This document shows positions 1 to 12,429 of a DNA stretch of 64,000 nt, piece after piece. The position numbers and the translations under genes are program-made. The DNA is taken from assembly GCA_035772405.1 (NCBI GenBank), contig JAYKKM010000054.1, positions 1,632,001 through 1,696,000 on the forward strand. The letters are read 5' to 3'. The notes beneath the pieces are model-generated. The model saw only the letters and a program-made list of their open reading frames with translations, did not search any database and was not told the DNA's origin. Position 1 is the stretch's first letter, and each line of letters starts with the position of its first letter. This DNA comes from Chrysogorgia sp. JL179-B06 (lineage: Eukaryota; Cnidaria; Anthozoa; Scleralcyonacea; Chrysogorgiidae).

Positions 1-936
<936 letters not shown>

Positions 937-1164
937 TCATCGGTTTTGAGTTTCACTCGAGCATTTATTCATACAGTATTCTTCCTCGCGCTGGATACAA
1001 ACGACACCAGAAATCATTGGAGAAACATCGACTGTATTATTCCCATTACAGATAAGGTTATAATCATCTGAACACTGTAGGTAGCATCCCAGGTACGTTT
1101 CACCAGAGACACCCCCAACAACATGAATGAGAATACACGCAAATATCAAAATTGCTCGAGCCAT
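937..1164 (-). CDS. Small predicted secreted six-cysteine peptide (75 aa)
   Basis: Complete minus-strand ORF. Residues 1 to about 21 form a signal peptide: Met-Ala-Arg, a hydrophobic core rich in Ile, Leu, Ala and Val, then Gly-Gly-Val-Ser-Gly before the probable cleavage site. The mature part (about 54 aa) has exactly six cysteines, spaced X3, X7, X16, X7 and X3, which suits three disulfides. It is acidic in the middle (REEE) and polar at the end, with no transmembrane segment. The start follows an acceptor-like TATATAG 5 bp upstream of the ATG, so a 5' non-coding exon is possible. The family is not recognised: small secreted cysteine-rich peptides in cnidarians include venom components, defensins and matrix peptides, and the sequence does not decide between them. 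It lies outside the LMO7-like gene, about 11.7 kb past its stop. Confidence 0.45.
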   Translation of the reverse strand: MARAILIFACILIHVVGGVSGETYLGCYLQCSDDYNLICNGNNTVDVSPMISGVVCIQREEEYCMNKCSSETQNR

Positions 1165-1659
1165 TGTTTCTATATAATGGAAAATGGTATATATAAGGTA
1201 AACATGGTATTATATTAATAATCCACGTTAATTGTGGAAAATCTCTAAAAACTTTATGCCGTCAAACACAATACCTTCCCCTACTGCTTTAGCATATAAG
1301 AATCCAGAAATTAAAACCGCCCTAACTGGCTATAACCAAAAATAAAGACCAGACATAAACAGAAAGGTCCTTTTGAGTCCGTTTTAGTCATTTCCGTATA
1401 AAAAATGGTATTTTTCACGATATGTGGAAAACTAGCCAAACGTATAGCTGTGTATAAAACAGATGACCGATTGGTACGAGGTAATGAGTGACATGTCTCT
1501 GTTTCGTACATGAGCTATATTATAGCTATTAATAATATACTCTCAAACCACCAACATCGTTAATGATGATTATGGTTGATCATATAATTATTTTACATAA
1601 AATTATTATTATATAAAATTATTTTACATAATTATTTTACATTAACTTTACGTTACGTG
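1165..1659. other. Non-coding; one short MITE-end fragment
   Basis: No gene seen. Around 1358-1390 a stretch (AAAGGTCCTTTTGAGTC, then TTTTAG) matches the right end of the inverted-repeat element at 8980-9153 and is probably a decayed copy. Confidence 0.4.
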
Positions 1660-1972
1660 GAAATTGCTTACGTACAAATTTACGTTTTATTTACGCACGT
1701 ATAAATTTACGTTTTATTTACGCACATACAAATTTACGTTTTATTTACGCACATACAAATTTACGTTTTATTTACGCACGTACAAATTTACGTTTTATTT
1801 ACGCACATACAAATTTACGTTTTATTTACGCACATACAAATTTACGTTTTATTTACGCACATACAAATTTACGTTTTATTTACGCACGTACAAATTTACG
1901 TTTTATTTACGCACGTACAAATTTACGTTTTATATACGCGCGTACAAATTTACGTTTTATTTACGCACTTAA
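1660..1972 (+). repeat. 27-bp minisatellite, about 11-12 units
   Basis: Head-to-tail units built on ACAAATTTACGTTTTATTT plus ACGCACGT or ACGCACAT. Because 27 is a multiple of three, an open frame (TYKFTFYLR repeated) spans the array; it is a by-product, not a gene. A shorter array of the same unit in the opposite orientation lies at 2215-2292. Confidence 0.95.
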
Positions 1973-2214
1973 GGGAATTTTAGTAGCTGATTTAGTATTC
2001 AAGTTAACTAACCCTATAGTAATAGTGGTACATCAAAGAGAATCGACCTCAAAATGAACTAAAAAATAATGCCGGTACATCAGCACTTATTTGCATAGGA
2101 TCAGACAACATACCCTTTATCTCTATATCTGCTGGAAAGGTACACTTATAGGTATGGTACGATATAAACCAATCTAAAACTGCAATTCCACTGTCGCGCA
2201 AATTTGTTCGTGCG

Positions 2215-2292
2215 TGAATAAAACGTAAATTTGTACGTGCGTAAATAAAACGTAAATTTGTACGTGCGTAAATAAAACGTAAATTTGTACCT
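2215..2292 (-). repeat. Inverted array of the same 27-bp minisatellite, about 3 units
   Basis: Reverse complement of the 1660-1972 unit (AATAAAACGTAAATTTGTAC). The two arrays can pair across about 245 bp of unique sequence, giving a fold-back structure. Confidence 0.9.
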
Positions 2293-2407
2293 TAAATATC
2301 ACGTTATCCACTTAAGTTTTTGTTAAATCACCTAGAATATCAAAATGCATGAACTAAATGTTGCAGTAACTAAATATTGGGCGCTAGAAATGAGCTGTTA
2401 CTTATTA

Positions 2408-3766
2408 ATCACTGATCTATAAAGAAGACTGGATTGAGCAACTATTGTTTCAGAAAATGAAGCCGGAAGTCCGCCATTGCTAAGGGACCAACGTACTGAG
2501 GATCATATGAGGGTTTTTGTTGGATTATGTTCTCTTACCATCCACAAAATAAAATAATTTTACTATAAAGAGGACCAGAAGACATTTTTCAAATTACTGA
2601 GCACAACGATTCATGACCTGCCTACAGATTTACTGCGACTTTGGCCCTAACCCTAACCCTAACCCTAACCCTAATCCCTTAGTAATGGCGCCTGTCAAAT
2701 TGTTCTGGCATCGGAGGACAATGGATGATTTTCACTATGACGTCACAAAATTCTAAAATTTAAATTATAAAACCTATAAAGCTGGTTGTTTTATATATTT
2801 TGTAGATCGTTATTACGAGTCTTGCTGAAAAATTTTAAGTCGATACAAGTATTCCTTCTTGAGTTACAGAGATTGGAATTATATTATTGCTGACGTCACC
2901 GTGAATTTCAATTTGGTGTCCCTAGCTAATGCAGCCAAATCAGGGACACCAATATGGCGGCCAAAAAACGAATGCCCATATAAAGTGTAGTTTTAACAAG
3001 CATCTTCAAATTGTACATCAGATAGGATTAGACATCACTTCTAAAGCTTAACCAAGCTGTGTACGTCGAATTGTGTTTACAAAGTGACTTTTAATGTAAT
3101 TTGAAAATTATGCTGACGTTCAACCTCGTTCCATTCTATAATGCGATTGGCTTGTCATAAAACCCAATTAATTCAGCCGAGTATAATTTATTCATCTAAA
3201 TCTGAATGCTGTCTTCAAATGTTATAGCAAATTAGAAGTGATAGCTTTCGCTAAATTGGATATATGCTTCTTCATACCTTTTGTAACAGATAACCATGGA
3301 TGTATGGTGGATTATTAAGCTTGTTAGCTGCTTTTATGCCGACGAATGCTGACATGAAAAACTCTGACGAGCATTTAATATTTCTTAATTATTCAGTAGA
3401 CAAAGTAGACAAAGGCAATGGAACAAAGACCACCGAAATTATCATATCAAAACACCCAGAAATTCTGGGTGTCATGTGACCAGCCGATCCCAGGGCCATT
3501 TTAGCCGACCTTCCACCGTGGAGGCAAAATGCCCTGGGTACGAGGTTGGCTGACGTCAGCAATAATATAATTCCAATCTCTGTAACTCAAGAAGGAATAC
3601 TTGTATCGACTTAAAATGTTGCAGCAAGACTCGTAATAACGATCTTCAAAATATATAAAATAACCAGCTTTATAGGTTTTAGAATTTAAATTTTAGAATT
3701 TTGTGACGTCAGAGTGAAAACCATCTATAGGTTTCTCGATACAGTCTTCTTTCTAGATCAGTGATA
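2408..3766. mobile_element. Nested inverted-repeat DNA element, about 1.36 kb
   Basis: Outer arms at 2408-2438 and 3734-3766 are near-perfect inverted copies (ATCACTGATCTA...AAGAAGACT). Inner arms at about 2724-2897 and 3551-3725 are inverted copies over roughly 170 bp, with TGACGTCA near their inner edges. The left side carries about 285 bp between outer and inner arms that the right side lacks, including the telomeric array at 2645; it looks like a later insertion. The middle holds shorter palindromes, such as ACACCCAGAAATTCTGGGTGT near 3452. No transposase is seen, so this is a non-autonomous element of unassigned superfamily. Confidence 0.7.
2645..2674 (-). repeat. Interstitial telomeric repeat, (CCCTAA)5
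   Basis: Five perfect CCCTAA units, that is (TTAGGG)n on the minus strand, the canonical animal telomere motif, far from a chromosome end as judged by the flanks. Confidence 0.95.
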
Positions 3767-3937
3767 GTAATATATCATTGTTATATACCTCTATTTTTAC
3801 ATGCGTGAGACACGCTTTCATTGTTAGATACCAGTACATGATCACATGATATGTAACAAACAAACATAATTTACGGTCGTGCCATCAATTCCAGAGAAAA
3901 ACCTGGGACCGAATTTTTGTCGAAAGTCTATTTCATT

Positions 3938-4018
3938 AACACTAACCCTTATAAATATTTTTATACTAACCCTAACGCAAATTTTAATGCTAACCCCCTA
4001 ATTATAATACTAACCCTA
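3938..4018. repeat. Degenerate telomere-like CTAACCCT repeats
   Basis: Irregular copies of ACTAACCCTTA, ACTAACCCTAA and GCTAACCCCC separated by AT-rich spacers. They lie beside a tRNA-like SINE and may be its tail. Confidence 0.6.
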
Positions 4019-4074
4019 AAAGAAAGAAATAAAAGAACGAAGAAGAAAAATATTAAAGAAAAATACAAAATAGT

Positions 4075-4150
4075 CGCCGGGCGGGAATCGAACTCTAGAT
4101 CCTCCGCACCACAACCCAGCACATTAACCACCACACTACGAAGTGGTCTC
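4075..4150 (-). mobile_element. tRNA-derived SINE head
   Basis: On the minus strand an A-box-like TAGTGTGGTGG is followed after about 40 bp by a B-box-like GAGTTCGATTCC, with CCCGCCCGGCGAC after it. A second partial copy of the A-box side lies at 4157-4193. Cloverleaf-like, but without a clean acceptor stem, so a SINE head rather than a tRNA gene. Confidence 0.6.
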
Positions 4151-4339
4151 TAAATACTTCCGCACCCCAACACACTAACCACCACACTACGAAGGGAACT
4201 ACGACAAATTCAGACAAAATAATAGATACGCCAGGCGTACATGTATCTACGCCTACAATCGGTTGTTATTAGTCGTGCCATGGTCGTGCATTATCGTCGC
4301 CAGTAGCGTGCAGTAGATCAATTAGTTCCCGAATTCTAC

Positions 4340-4870
4340 CAAAATACTTCTCGACCAATAACAGAACAGCATTTGATGACGTTATTGACTCTTCCTAACA
4401 TAATTACCAACGCATGTCTACTTCCGAAAACTTCATACCCAAAATCTCGTCCCAGTAGGCCAAGACGTTTACCTATTCTATCTAAAAGATCTCTCGCCCA
4501 GCATTTGATGACGTCCATTGACTGTTCGAGACATTATACTATGACATTCAGGCTCGCCTTTGTACCCGCAAAATCTCGTAGCAATAGAACAAGATGTTTA
4601 CCTATTCTATCTAAAACACTTCTTGACCAATGAAAACACTGAGACTTATAAGCGTTACCATGACATTCATCGCCATCGAAAATCTTTATTCCCCAAATAT
4701 AGTCCCATTGGGTCAAGAGATTTCCTTGATCTATCAAAAATACTTCTCGACCAATCACATCGCACCATTTTAATGACGTCATTGATGCTCCAAAGCATTT
4801 ACCCCAAATCTCGTTCCAATAGGCCAAAACGTTTATCTATTCTATCCAAAAGACTTTTTATTACGTTCCT
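4340..4870 (+). repeat. Degenerate tandem repeat, period about 110-160 bp, 4-5 units
   Basis: Recurring blocks: CTCGACCAAT, then CATTTGATGACGTC, then AAATCTCGT, then AGGCCAAGACGTTTACC, then TATTCTATC. Copies are diverged with indels. The open frames across them are not maintained between copies. Confidence 0.65.
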
Positions 4871-4874
4871 AAAG

Positions 4875-5329
4875 ATCAGCTCTCAAAAATCCGGAACAGT
4901 TTATAGTCAAGGCGTGTCATATGGACGTCAATACTTTTGAGGACGAAATGGGGCCATTGATTGTTGGGGTATGCGAACAAAGGGCTCTGAATTCACATGT
5001 ACTAAATTTGAAAGGGGTTCTCCGATGATAAATATTCCTTCTTTTTATTAAATGATCTTACCACAATTAGTAATCATGCTGAAATATCAACATTCTTTGA
5101 CAAAGAGATTGTATTTTACGTGTAAAACGAAGATAGTGACTTAAGGTAGCGACAGTCTATTCAACATTAAAATATTGAATGCTTTAGCGAATCTCAACTA
5201 CTTGGAATAATAACAAAATATTAACACGAATAGATTTTACTAGAAGTACGATTACGCGTTTTGTAATTTTTGGCGCTGACTTGAACTTTTTTTGTGAATT
5301 TCTTGTGTAAATTTTTTGTGCTGACGTGA
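4875..5329. other. Non-coding, nothing recognised
   Basis: No repeat, RNA or coding signal supported. Confidence 0.4.
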
Positions 5330-6240
5330 TAAATTCATAGTTATCCCATGAGTGCGAGATCAGATTTATCATAAACTTAGCTAGCTAATAATTTGTCTCT
5401 TTATATTTTACACTTTATACATGTACCTAAATTCATGTTATATATACAAGTTCCCAGAGTACAAGACATTTAGTATACGAAAAAACAATAAGGCATGTTA
5501 CATATGTCACGGTCTCAACATCAAGTTATTGCGTATAATTTGCCACGTAATAATATATAATAGTTTTTTTAGTCACCCAGTTTTCTCAGTCACGTTAATT
5601 CCGCACCCGGTTTCGTAATAATGTGTAACATGTGCAGAATCAAAATGATGTTAGTAATTTAAGAATAAAAGTGATGGTGAAGCATAAATGCATGGGCAAA
5701 GTCACTATAGACAGTAAAAATACGCACCGAAGGCTAATCCGTAAATGACAATCGTTATGTTTTTGACCAAGGTCCCAAATCGAAAACGTTTTAGTTTTGT
5801 TCAAAAAGTCCTAGAAAATGATTCACCATATACTGACTCCCCGTAGATTGATTGTATTTGTGTTTTGTATAAATGCTTGTGTGTAGCGACATAAACAGAT
5901 TGAGTTTGTAGCTATGGCATTTGTGTAGTTGTTAGAGAGAAACAAAATAATAGCATAATATAGTATAACTCTCATTGTTCAAAACTTACTTTCTTGGACA
6001 AATTGAAACTTGTTGCACAAAAACTCGAAACCAAAGCAGCCAGAAAATCGTACGCTCTGAACACCTGAGAACTGAGACTGATGCGTTTTCTAGGCGAAAC
6101 GACCTTCTCTTATATTAAGAATAATAAAACTTGCCGTTTCTTAGGAAACAGCAGATACTTTTAAACCATCTGCATAAATGTTTATTTATATGTTTATTCA
6201 TAATAAATGTAACTTCTTAAATTAATTACCCCTGAGGCGC
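5330..6240 (+). repeat. Diverged direct duplication, copy 1
   Basis: Matches 8575-9690 in order and orientation: GAGTGCGAGATCA, AGCTAATAATTT, TTTGCCACGTA, ATTCGTATTACAA-like blocks, CAGAATCAAAATGATG, then AATAATAAAAC...CCGTTTCT and TTTATTCATAA. The two copies are separated by about 2.3 kb. No ORF survives in both, so this is an old segmental duplication or two copies of a large unknown repeat. Confidence 0.65.
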
Positions 6241-6244
6241 TACA

Positions 6245-7530
6245 GTACTTTTTCAATTGCAAAATTTGGCGTCCCATATCCGACTTAATCATATGATACA
6301 CCTCGGGCCAGCAATTAGCCGTTAGGCTTGAAAATTACAAATGCTGTCTCTAAGATACGCGCCAAAATATATTTAATATGCCAAATCTACAAATGTTGCA
6401 TAACGGAAGTAGAAATTTTCTTCATTTTGAAGTAGAAATTTTCTTATTTGTGCCGTAAAAGATTATCTTCTACGGTACAAAATATTATTTGCAAGAATCG
6501 GCTGAAAGGATTAAATTTAAAAATCAGAAGAATTTTGTGGCTCATATATTTTATTTTTTAAATCATATACAATTAGTGAATGAGGCATGATTAATTATTG
6601 TGTTATGGTGATAAAGATATTGATGAAAGAATTCTTAAAGTACGCACGCGCGCGTGCACTTTGATTGATTTCTCTTCGAGAGAAAAACAAACAATGTTTA
6701 GTAACTGTGTAATTTTATAGCAGAGATTTTTTTAAGCAGAGAATACGTAGATTTAAAGTTTTTCAACTCAGCTATCAGCCTCGTTCTTTACTCGGTCACT
6801 GAACGGACAAAAAATCCGCGACAAGGTAAATACCTGTATGAGAGAAAGCGTTAATTGGTTCCATTGGTTGGGATATACGTCAGCGCATCGTGATTGCAGT
6901 TGTTTCTTTTTACAGATGTGCAGCAGTATACTATTACTTTGTCTGCAAGTTTTTATATTGTATTTGTTTGTCTATATAGTTATTATATAAGTATATGGTA
7001 AGAGTTATTGTATAGTTGTGGAAGATTGTCAACGGATGTTTTACAATGTTAAACGACAGAGAAACGATTCTTGAAGAACGTTCATTTAGTCAGAACAATT
7101 TTCAGCCGCTCAATGGTTATATACAGCGTCTCACCGGCAATCAGAAGGCTTGACAGCAATTCGATTCCTGTCTTTTTCTGAGGATATGAACTTTTAATTG
7201 ACGATCGCCCATGTATCGTCCGAAATGTTGTTTAACTCAATCTTATCACCAGGATGTTTTTAATGATTCCTGTTGATCCTGTTTTCCTTATATCACTGGT
7301 TAAGTCTCATCGCCGTTTTGAGTTCTGTCAAAAAGATGATAACATCTAATCCAGGTTACTCGCTATCTAATTGCGCCAAAAAAATGCATATTTTTCGATA
7401 ATTTTGAAGAAATAACAAACATGAATTAGTTTTTACTAAACTGACAATTCATACTCATGTTATTTTGTCGGAAACTCGGCGTTATTTTAATAAATACTGC
7501 ATTTATTATTTTAGATGAAGGAAACGTTAT
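6245..7530. other. Non-coding
   Basis: No gene seen. CGCACGCGCGCGTGC near 6642 is a short palindrome. Around 7199-7232, GACGAT...ATCGTC followed by CGAAATG recalls the 3' ends of Penelope-like elements but is too weak to call. Confidence 0.4.
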
Positions 7531-7534
7531 GGTA

Positions 7535-7720
7535 AATTATACGAATGTTGAATATGCTTTTGAGACCCAACCAGGACCAGTTGCGAAAACTGGATGAACT
7601 TGCGACCCTGACCTTGAACTTGCGACCCTGGATCTCTATATAGATTAGCTCTCTAATCGACGGAACAACAGAAACTGTTGCTGTGAGATTAGCCACGAGT
7701 TCAGTATATATGGTACATTA
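7535..7720 (-). mobile_element. Degenerate SINE-A copy
   Basis: Minus-strand copy of the SINE-A family (see 59,700-60,190). It keeps CGAATGTTGAATA, GACC(C/A)AACC(A/G)GGACCAGTTGCG, CTTGCGACCCTG and ACGAGTTC...ATATATGGT, with internal duplication and decay of the tRNA-like core. Confidence 0.65.
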
Positions 7721-8574
7721 CCATATATAATGCCGGTGATGCAATAGTGTATATATAAAAGGTAATATTTGGCATTTACACTATTAGGTGAATCAGATGA
7801 AGCATTCGAAAAGTTCTAGTGGTAAATTACGAGTGTCGACGAATCATATACTTTGAGATAAGGAAGGAAATGTAACATGAAACACGAGAAAGAGTGTTTC
7901 GTTAGGATTTCCAAACACCTCGAAGTTTGTTAAAAAACCTCGGCTTCGTCTACAAACTTATCAGTGTTTTGAACATTCTTCCTCTTTTTTCTTATATATT
8001 ACATCCAGTAAACAAATGAGTTATTTATTCACCAGATAGCAACTTGTACAGGCTTCGTGTAATGGATAGTGAGGCCTGTTTCATACGTCGAAATTACAGT
8101 GGTAATACGACCACTGTTGGACCAAAAAAGTGTGGTCGTATTTAATGAAGTGTATTAACGGGGGGAGGATTAAATTATACGGTACAAATCCTTTTCAAAT
8201 GACGTCATGGTATACATATACATTTCAAATACAATTCTGACTTTCCAACGACTCCTGCTGCACACCTGGTCAGTATATGATCACTGCTCTAGGTTCGTAG
8301 GTTTGGCGTCCGCGGACTTCATTAACCACTGAAAAGAATACCACAAAACAAATCAAATTTCTTCGCTAAATTTCAGAAGGTTTGAAAAAGCTGTATGCTT
8401 TGGCTAGTTTCGCCAACGCAAAAGGCATTAATTGGCACTTACTGCCGTTTTTGTAAGCGATATAAGGCCATAGCATAGTTCTACTTACAAGAAAGCAGCT
8501 GCACAAAAATGTTAACATGACTAGATTTGAGTATTGAGTATTTTTCGCGCTGTTTACCAAGGGCCCTGTGCAGT
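7721..8574. other. Non-coding; possible short exon not supported
   Basis: On the minus strand at 8517-8488 a short ORF start (MLTFLCSCFL, signal-peptide-like) runs into GTAAGT, a good donor, but no partner exon could be found. Around 7880-7940 there are short inverted stretches (AACACGAGAAAGAGTGTTTCG). Confidence 0.3.
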
Positions 8575-9690
8575 GATCCCATGCATGAGTGCGATATCAA
8601 ATTTCTCACAAACTTATATGCTCAGCTAATAATTTCTCTCCTTATATATATATTTTACGCTATGTACATGTATATAAATTCACTATACAGGTTCCCACAA
8701 TTAAACATTTCGTAATTCGTATTACAACGAAGAAGAAGACAAGTCAAGGATTCGGCATGAATTCATTACGGAACACTTTGCCACGTATATTAATATATTA
8801 TAGCAGTCTTTTAGTCATTCACCGACTCGTTTTGTAAAAAAGTGTTACATGGTATGCAGAATCAGAATGATGCAGTAATTTAAAGTGTCTAAATTGGAAA
8901 TGCTAATGACTGTGATGTCACCAGTCTGCATTTCGGATAAAATATTCTGCTGCTAGAGAGATTTGACCTAATTCAAACGGGGAAGGCTAAAAGGGTGACT
9001 CAAAAGAACCTTTCTGTTTTTTCTGTTTTTTATTTTTCGTTAGGTTATGGATAGCTACGGTTAGGGTTAGGTTTAAGGTTAGGATCAAGGTTTAGGATTA
9101 GTAGTTCTAAAAAATGTGAAGGTCCTTTTGAGTCATCCCTTTTAGCCTTCACCAATTCAAACGTGTATGGTATACTTGAACGCTATACTAAGGATCTTAT
9201 CAATTTTTCACTCAAATCCTCAACCAGTCTATCACACGGAAAGCAGAAAAGAAAGACAAATTCCTGGGTTGACGTCACAACGGTCACTCATTAGCGTTTC
9301 GAACATCAACGCAAAGCCGCTCAAATCATAAAACATTTTAGCATTCAATTATTCACTTCATGTAGAATCTATATCAATAATATCGTATTTGAGGTATAGC
9401 TAGGTATACTTTAAATCAATAAAGATGGATATAAAAATAAGTCATGAAGCGAAGTGCATGAAAAAAGTTCGTTTATACAGTGAAAGTTCACACGAAGGAA
9501 GCAAACGAACCTAAGTCAGTTTTGTGAAATGAATAATGAAATATTATCAAAGCTGTTTCGGTATCAGAATAATAAAACGTACCGTTTCTAAGGAAATGGC
9601 ACATTCTTTTAACTATGTGGATATAAATATAAAATATGTCTATTCATAAAATTATAACTTTTTTAATTAGCTGCAGGTATTGTGGCGCGT
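8575..9690 (+). repeat. Diverged direct duplication, copy 2
   Basis: Partner of 5330-6240. It carries a 174-bp inverted-repeat element (8980-9153) that copy 1 lacks, so that insertion came after the duplication or was lost from copy 1. Confidence 0.65.
8980..9153. mobile_element. MITE with 10-bp direct flanks and a telomere-like core
   Basis: Inverted ends GGGAAGGCTAAAAGGG...CTCAAAAG and CTTTTGAGTC...CCCTTTTAGCCTTCACC. It is flanked by identical AATTCAAACG at 8970-8979 and 9154-9163, consistent with a 9-10 bp target duplication (Mutator-like range). The centre (about 9052-9110) is a run of GGTTAGGGTTAGG-type motifs. Confidence 0.75.
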
Positions 9691-10022
9691 GGGCAGTGTT
9701 GATACGCAAGAGTGGTTATAGGTAACTGTGCCTGGAAACTTGACGAAAGTCTTTGTTCTATGTTTTTGTTCACGTTTATGAAAATTTGTTCACGTTTATG
9801 AAAATTTGTGCACGGTGACGGTAACCGTGACATTTTTATTGTGGTATAATAAAACAATCATCCAATAGCAACGTTTGAGTTCTTTCGTTCAACCATGCTG
9901 TTTAAATATTAATAAACCTAAAACAAAGAATTTGTGCAGGGTGAGGTACAAATCGCAGCTCATTTGTTAACCGCTTTAAAGTTTGCCGCGGTTGACAGCC
10001 ACCACGGACATATCTACAAGAA

Positions 10023-10112
10023 ATCAGGGATGGGTCATGCGTATCGGCTCGAAGATTTGTTTTTCAACATAGCCAACAAATAAATTCGCGTAACTCGTGC
10101 CATTAATTGTTG
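10023..10112 (-). pseudogene. Penelope-like element RT fragment
   Basis: Minus-strand homologue of 27,245-27,350: ATCAGGGATGGGTC, then CTCGAAGATTTGTTTTTC, then CATAGCCAACAAATA. The related copy translates as ANIFVGYVEKQIFEQY, the Penelope RT region after the KMGPS motif. Short and frame-broken. Confidence 0.55.
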
Positions 10113-11029
10113 CTCACTAACAAATAAAAAACGTAACGGGGCAAAATTTGATGGTAAAATCGGGAAATTTTGTCCATGGTAGCGCAGCTAACTGAAGAGA
10201 GCTGTTTACGATGCTCATATTACACAGCTCAAAAAATAAACCAACGTAATAAATTCAACAGCGCGAAAACAAGAAATCAGATGAAAGTAAAAATGTGGCA
10301 TTTGAATTAGATCAAACTAGGCGAAATAACAGGTATTTTGTATAATTTTACAAGTTTGATGATTATTAAAATGTTGGTATAAAACTTTTACCGAATTACC
10401 AATATTCAAATTTTAATATGTAAGATATAGGTTCTTCCATCGACTTTCTAACATTTCACCAAACACTTTTGAAAATACCAAACAAAATCCAACACTCAAC
10501 TCAATGATGCGTAGCCCGTATTTTATATTTGTTTGTTGTTTTCAACATAATTTATGCGGATCGTAGATTTGATTTATATACTGATCAAACCGGTAACTGA
10601 ATAATTTGAAAATCGTAGTTGTATATATTAAGAGCAAACGGTAGGCGATAAACAGAACCTTCATTTTAATATTTTCTATTAATCTATTCAACTCACTATA
10701 TAGAACCTGCCATATATAAATTATCCTTCAAGCGGCGGCTATTTTGTCGTTAATATGTGGTAATGGACTGATGGGATAAAATAACAGGCAAAGTTTCAGG
10801 TGAAAGCTAAGAGAAGAATTAGGGGAGGAAATCGAAAGAGCTCATACAGGCCAAGCCGCGTGTGAAGGTATAATAGCGAATGCCCTTCGTCACACAGCGA
10901 AATGTAAAATGAGTTGTTATCTAGGAATGAGTTGTTATCTATTTTCAAGAAAAAGAACTGCTACTACATTAAAATATGGAAACAGTAAGCGGGCGAGGGG
11001 TTGTTGCGTACACATATTTCTAGTAATTA
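10113..11029. other. Non-coding; one repeat terminus near 11,000
   Basis: No gene seen. At 10,990-11,027 GCGGGCGAGGGG...TTGCG...ATTTCTAGT matches the end of the satellite-containing block at 21,102-21,142. Confidence 0.4.
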
Positions 11030-11262
11030 GATGGTTTGGACACATTTGTAAGGACAGTTTATAATTTGTACAGATTATAATTTTTGACATCTTTGTACAG
11101 ATTATAATTTTGATATCTTTGTAAGGACACCTAATTTGTACACATAATTTGGACACATTTGCATACATTGTAATTTGGACATCTTTGTACATATACCTTT
11201 ATGAGGACATGCATTGCGCGCATTATAATTTGGACACCTTTGTATACATAATTTGTACATCG
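11030..11262 (+). repeat. Degenerate short tandem repeat
   Basis: Irregular repetition of TTTGTACA, ATTATAATTTG and GGACATCTTTG or GGACACATTTG. Simple-sequence derived; the overlapping ORFs are artefacts. Confidence 0.6.
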
Positions 11263-11804
11263 TTTTACACATTATATAAGAATTAATGTGATTATATAAT
11301 AATGTATACCAACAACAATTAGCTTGATTTAGGTCAAGGGAGATTGAGAAAACATGAAAAAGATAAATATTATTATTCATGAACTAATTATAAAACCTTC
11401 AACCTTTATAGACAGGAGTACTTAATTTTTCACTGATACTATACTTGTCTTTTCCATTGACTAGTGTAGAAAACTATAAACATGCATAAAGTATGTACAT
11501 TCGCTATACGGGCTATAAAAACAAAATCCACTTGGTTATTAGACGTTCATAACCAACTGCCATATGGCATTTCATTTCATTACTTGGCAACTTCAATTCC
11601 TTTATGCTTCTCTTCAAACCATCGTTGACTGTCCTCCTAAAAATTGAAACATAAATCCTATGAAGTCAAATGGCAAACCATGATCAAGGAGATAGAGCAG
11701 CAAAACTTTTAGTTTGCTATACGGCATGCAGATATGGATAATTGATAATTTGAAATAATTGTCAAAATGTTATTACTGAAAATCGTAGTTTTGCGTGCAA
11801 GTAT

Positions 11805-12057
11805 AATAATAATAATTATTAATAATAATAATAATTAATAATAATAATAATAATAAATTGATAACAATAATAACTTATATTTATAGTAGTAAGATGTTTA
11901 CATAGTCAACTATTTAATTGACGATTTTACTAAATTAATGTTAATAGTTTCTAAAAAGAAAAAAACATATATTCACATGATACGTTCTTTTTAAAAATTA
12001 CAACATAAATAAACAATAATTTCTTACATTAATCACAAACTATAGGAAAGATAATGT

Positions 12058-12115
<58 letters not shown>

Positions 12116-12116
12116 T
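11805..12116. repeat. Clustered (AAT)n microsatellites
   Basis: Two imperfect-to-perfect AAT/TAA arrays (about 11,805-11,860 and 12,058-12,116). The second abuts the LINE tail at 12,117. A third lies at 12,311-12,356, just past that tail. Confidence 0.9.
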
Positions 12117-12266
12117 CAAAAAGATTAAAGGAGATTTTGGAAAAGATTGGGGACAGCGATACCAGTGGAAATACTACAAAAGACAGTATTGCTTGGAACA
12201 GCGAGAATTATTCGAAGAGTTTTGGACATCAAGGACCTTAGGTCGCGCGTAGCAACTTGCTCCTAG
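12115..12266 (+). pseudogene. C-terminal tail of a LINE polymerase ORF
   Basis: Plus strand: SKRLKEILEKIGDSD, then after a frameshift PVEILQKTVLLGTARIIRR, VLDIKDLRSR and VATCS with a TAG stop at 12,264. This pattern (QKT/LLGTARI.RRVL) is the extreme C-terminus of LINE ORFs of the type seen at 1-412. It is bracketed by (AAT)n arrays. Confidence 0.7.
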
Positions 12267-12429
12267 TTTTAAACCAGTACATTTAAATGAACTGTGCGGA
12301 AATACTAATTTAATAATAATAATAATAATAATAATAAAATAATAATAATAATAATATTTGTCAGAATACTATTCGTGAAATTCTTGAAGATTTTACGAAA
12401 ACTTACGAATTACGAAAAATACTAAAATG

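Noticed and set aside
1664..1972. Protein with repeated TYKFTFYLR
   Set aside because: Open only because the minisatellite unit is 27 bp; no start context, no conservation pattern, and inverted copies exist nearby.
7199..7232. Hammerhead-like GACGAT...ATCGTC-CGAAATG
   Set aside because: First core base and stem III missing; could be chance.
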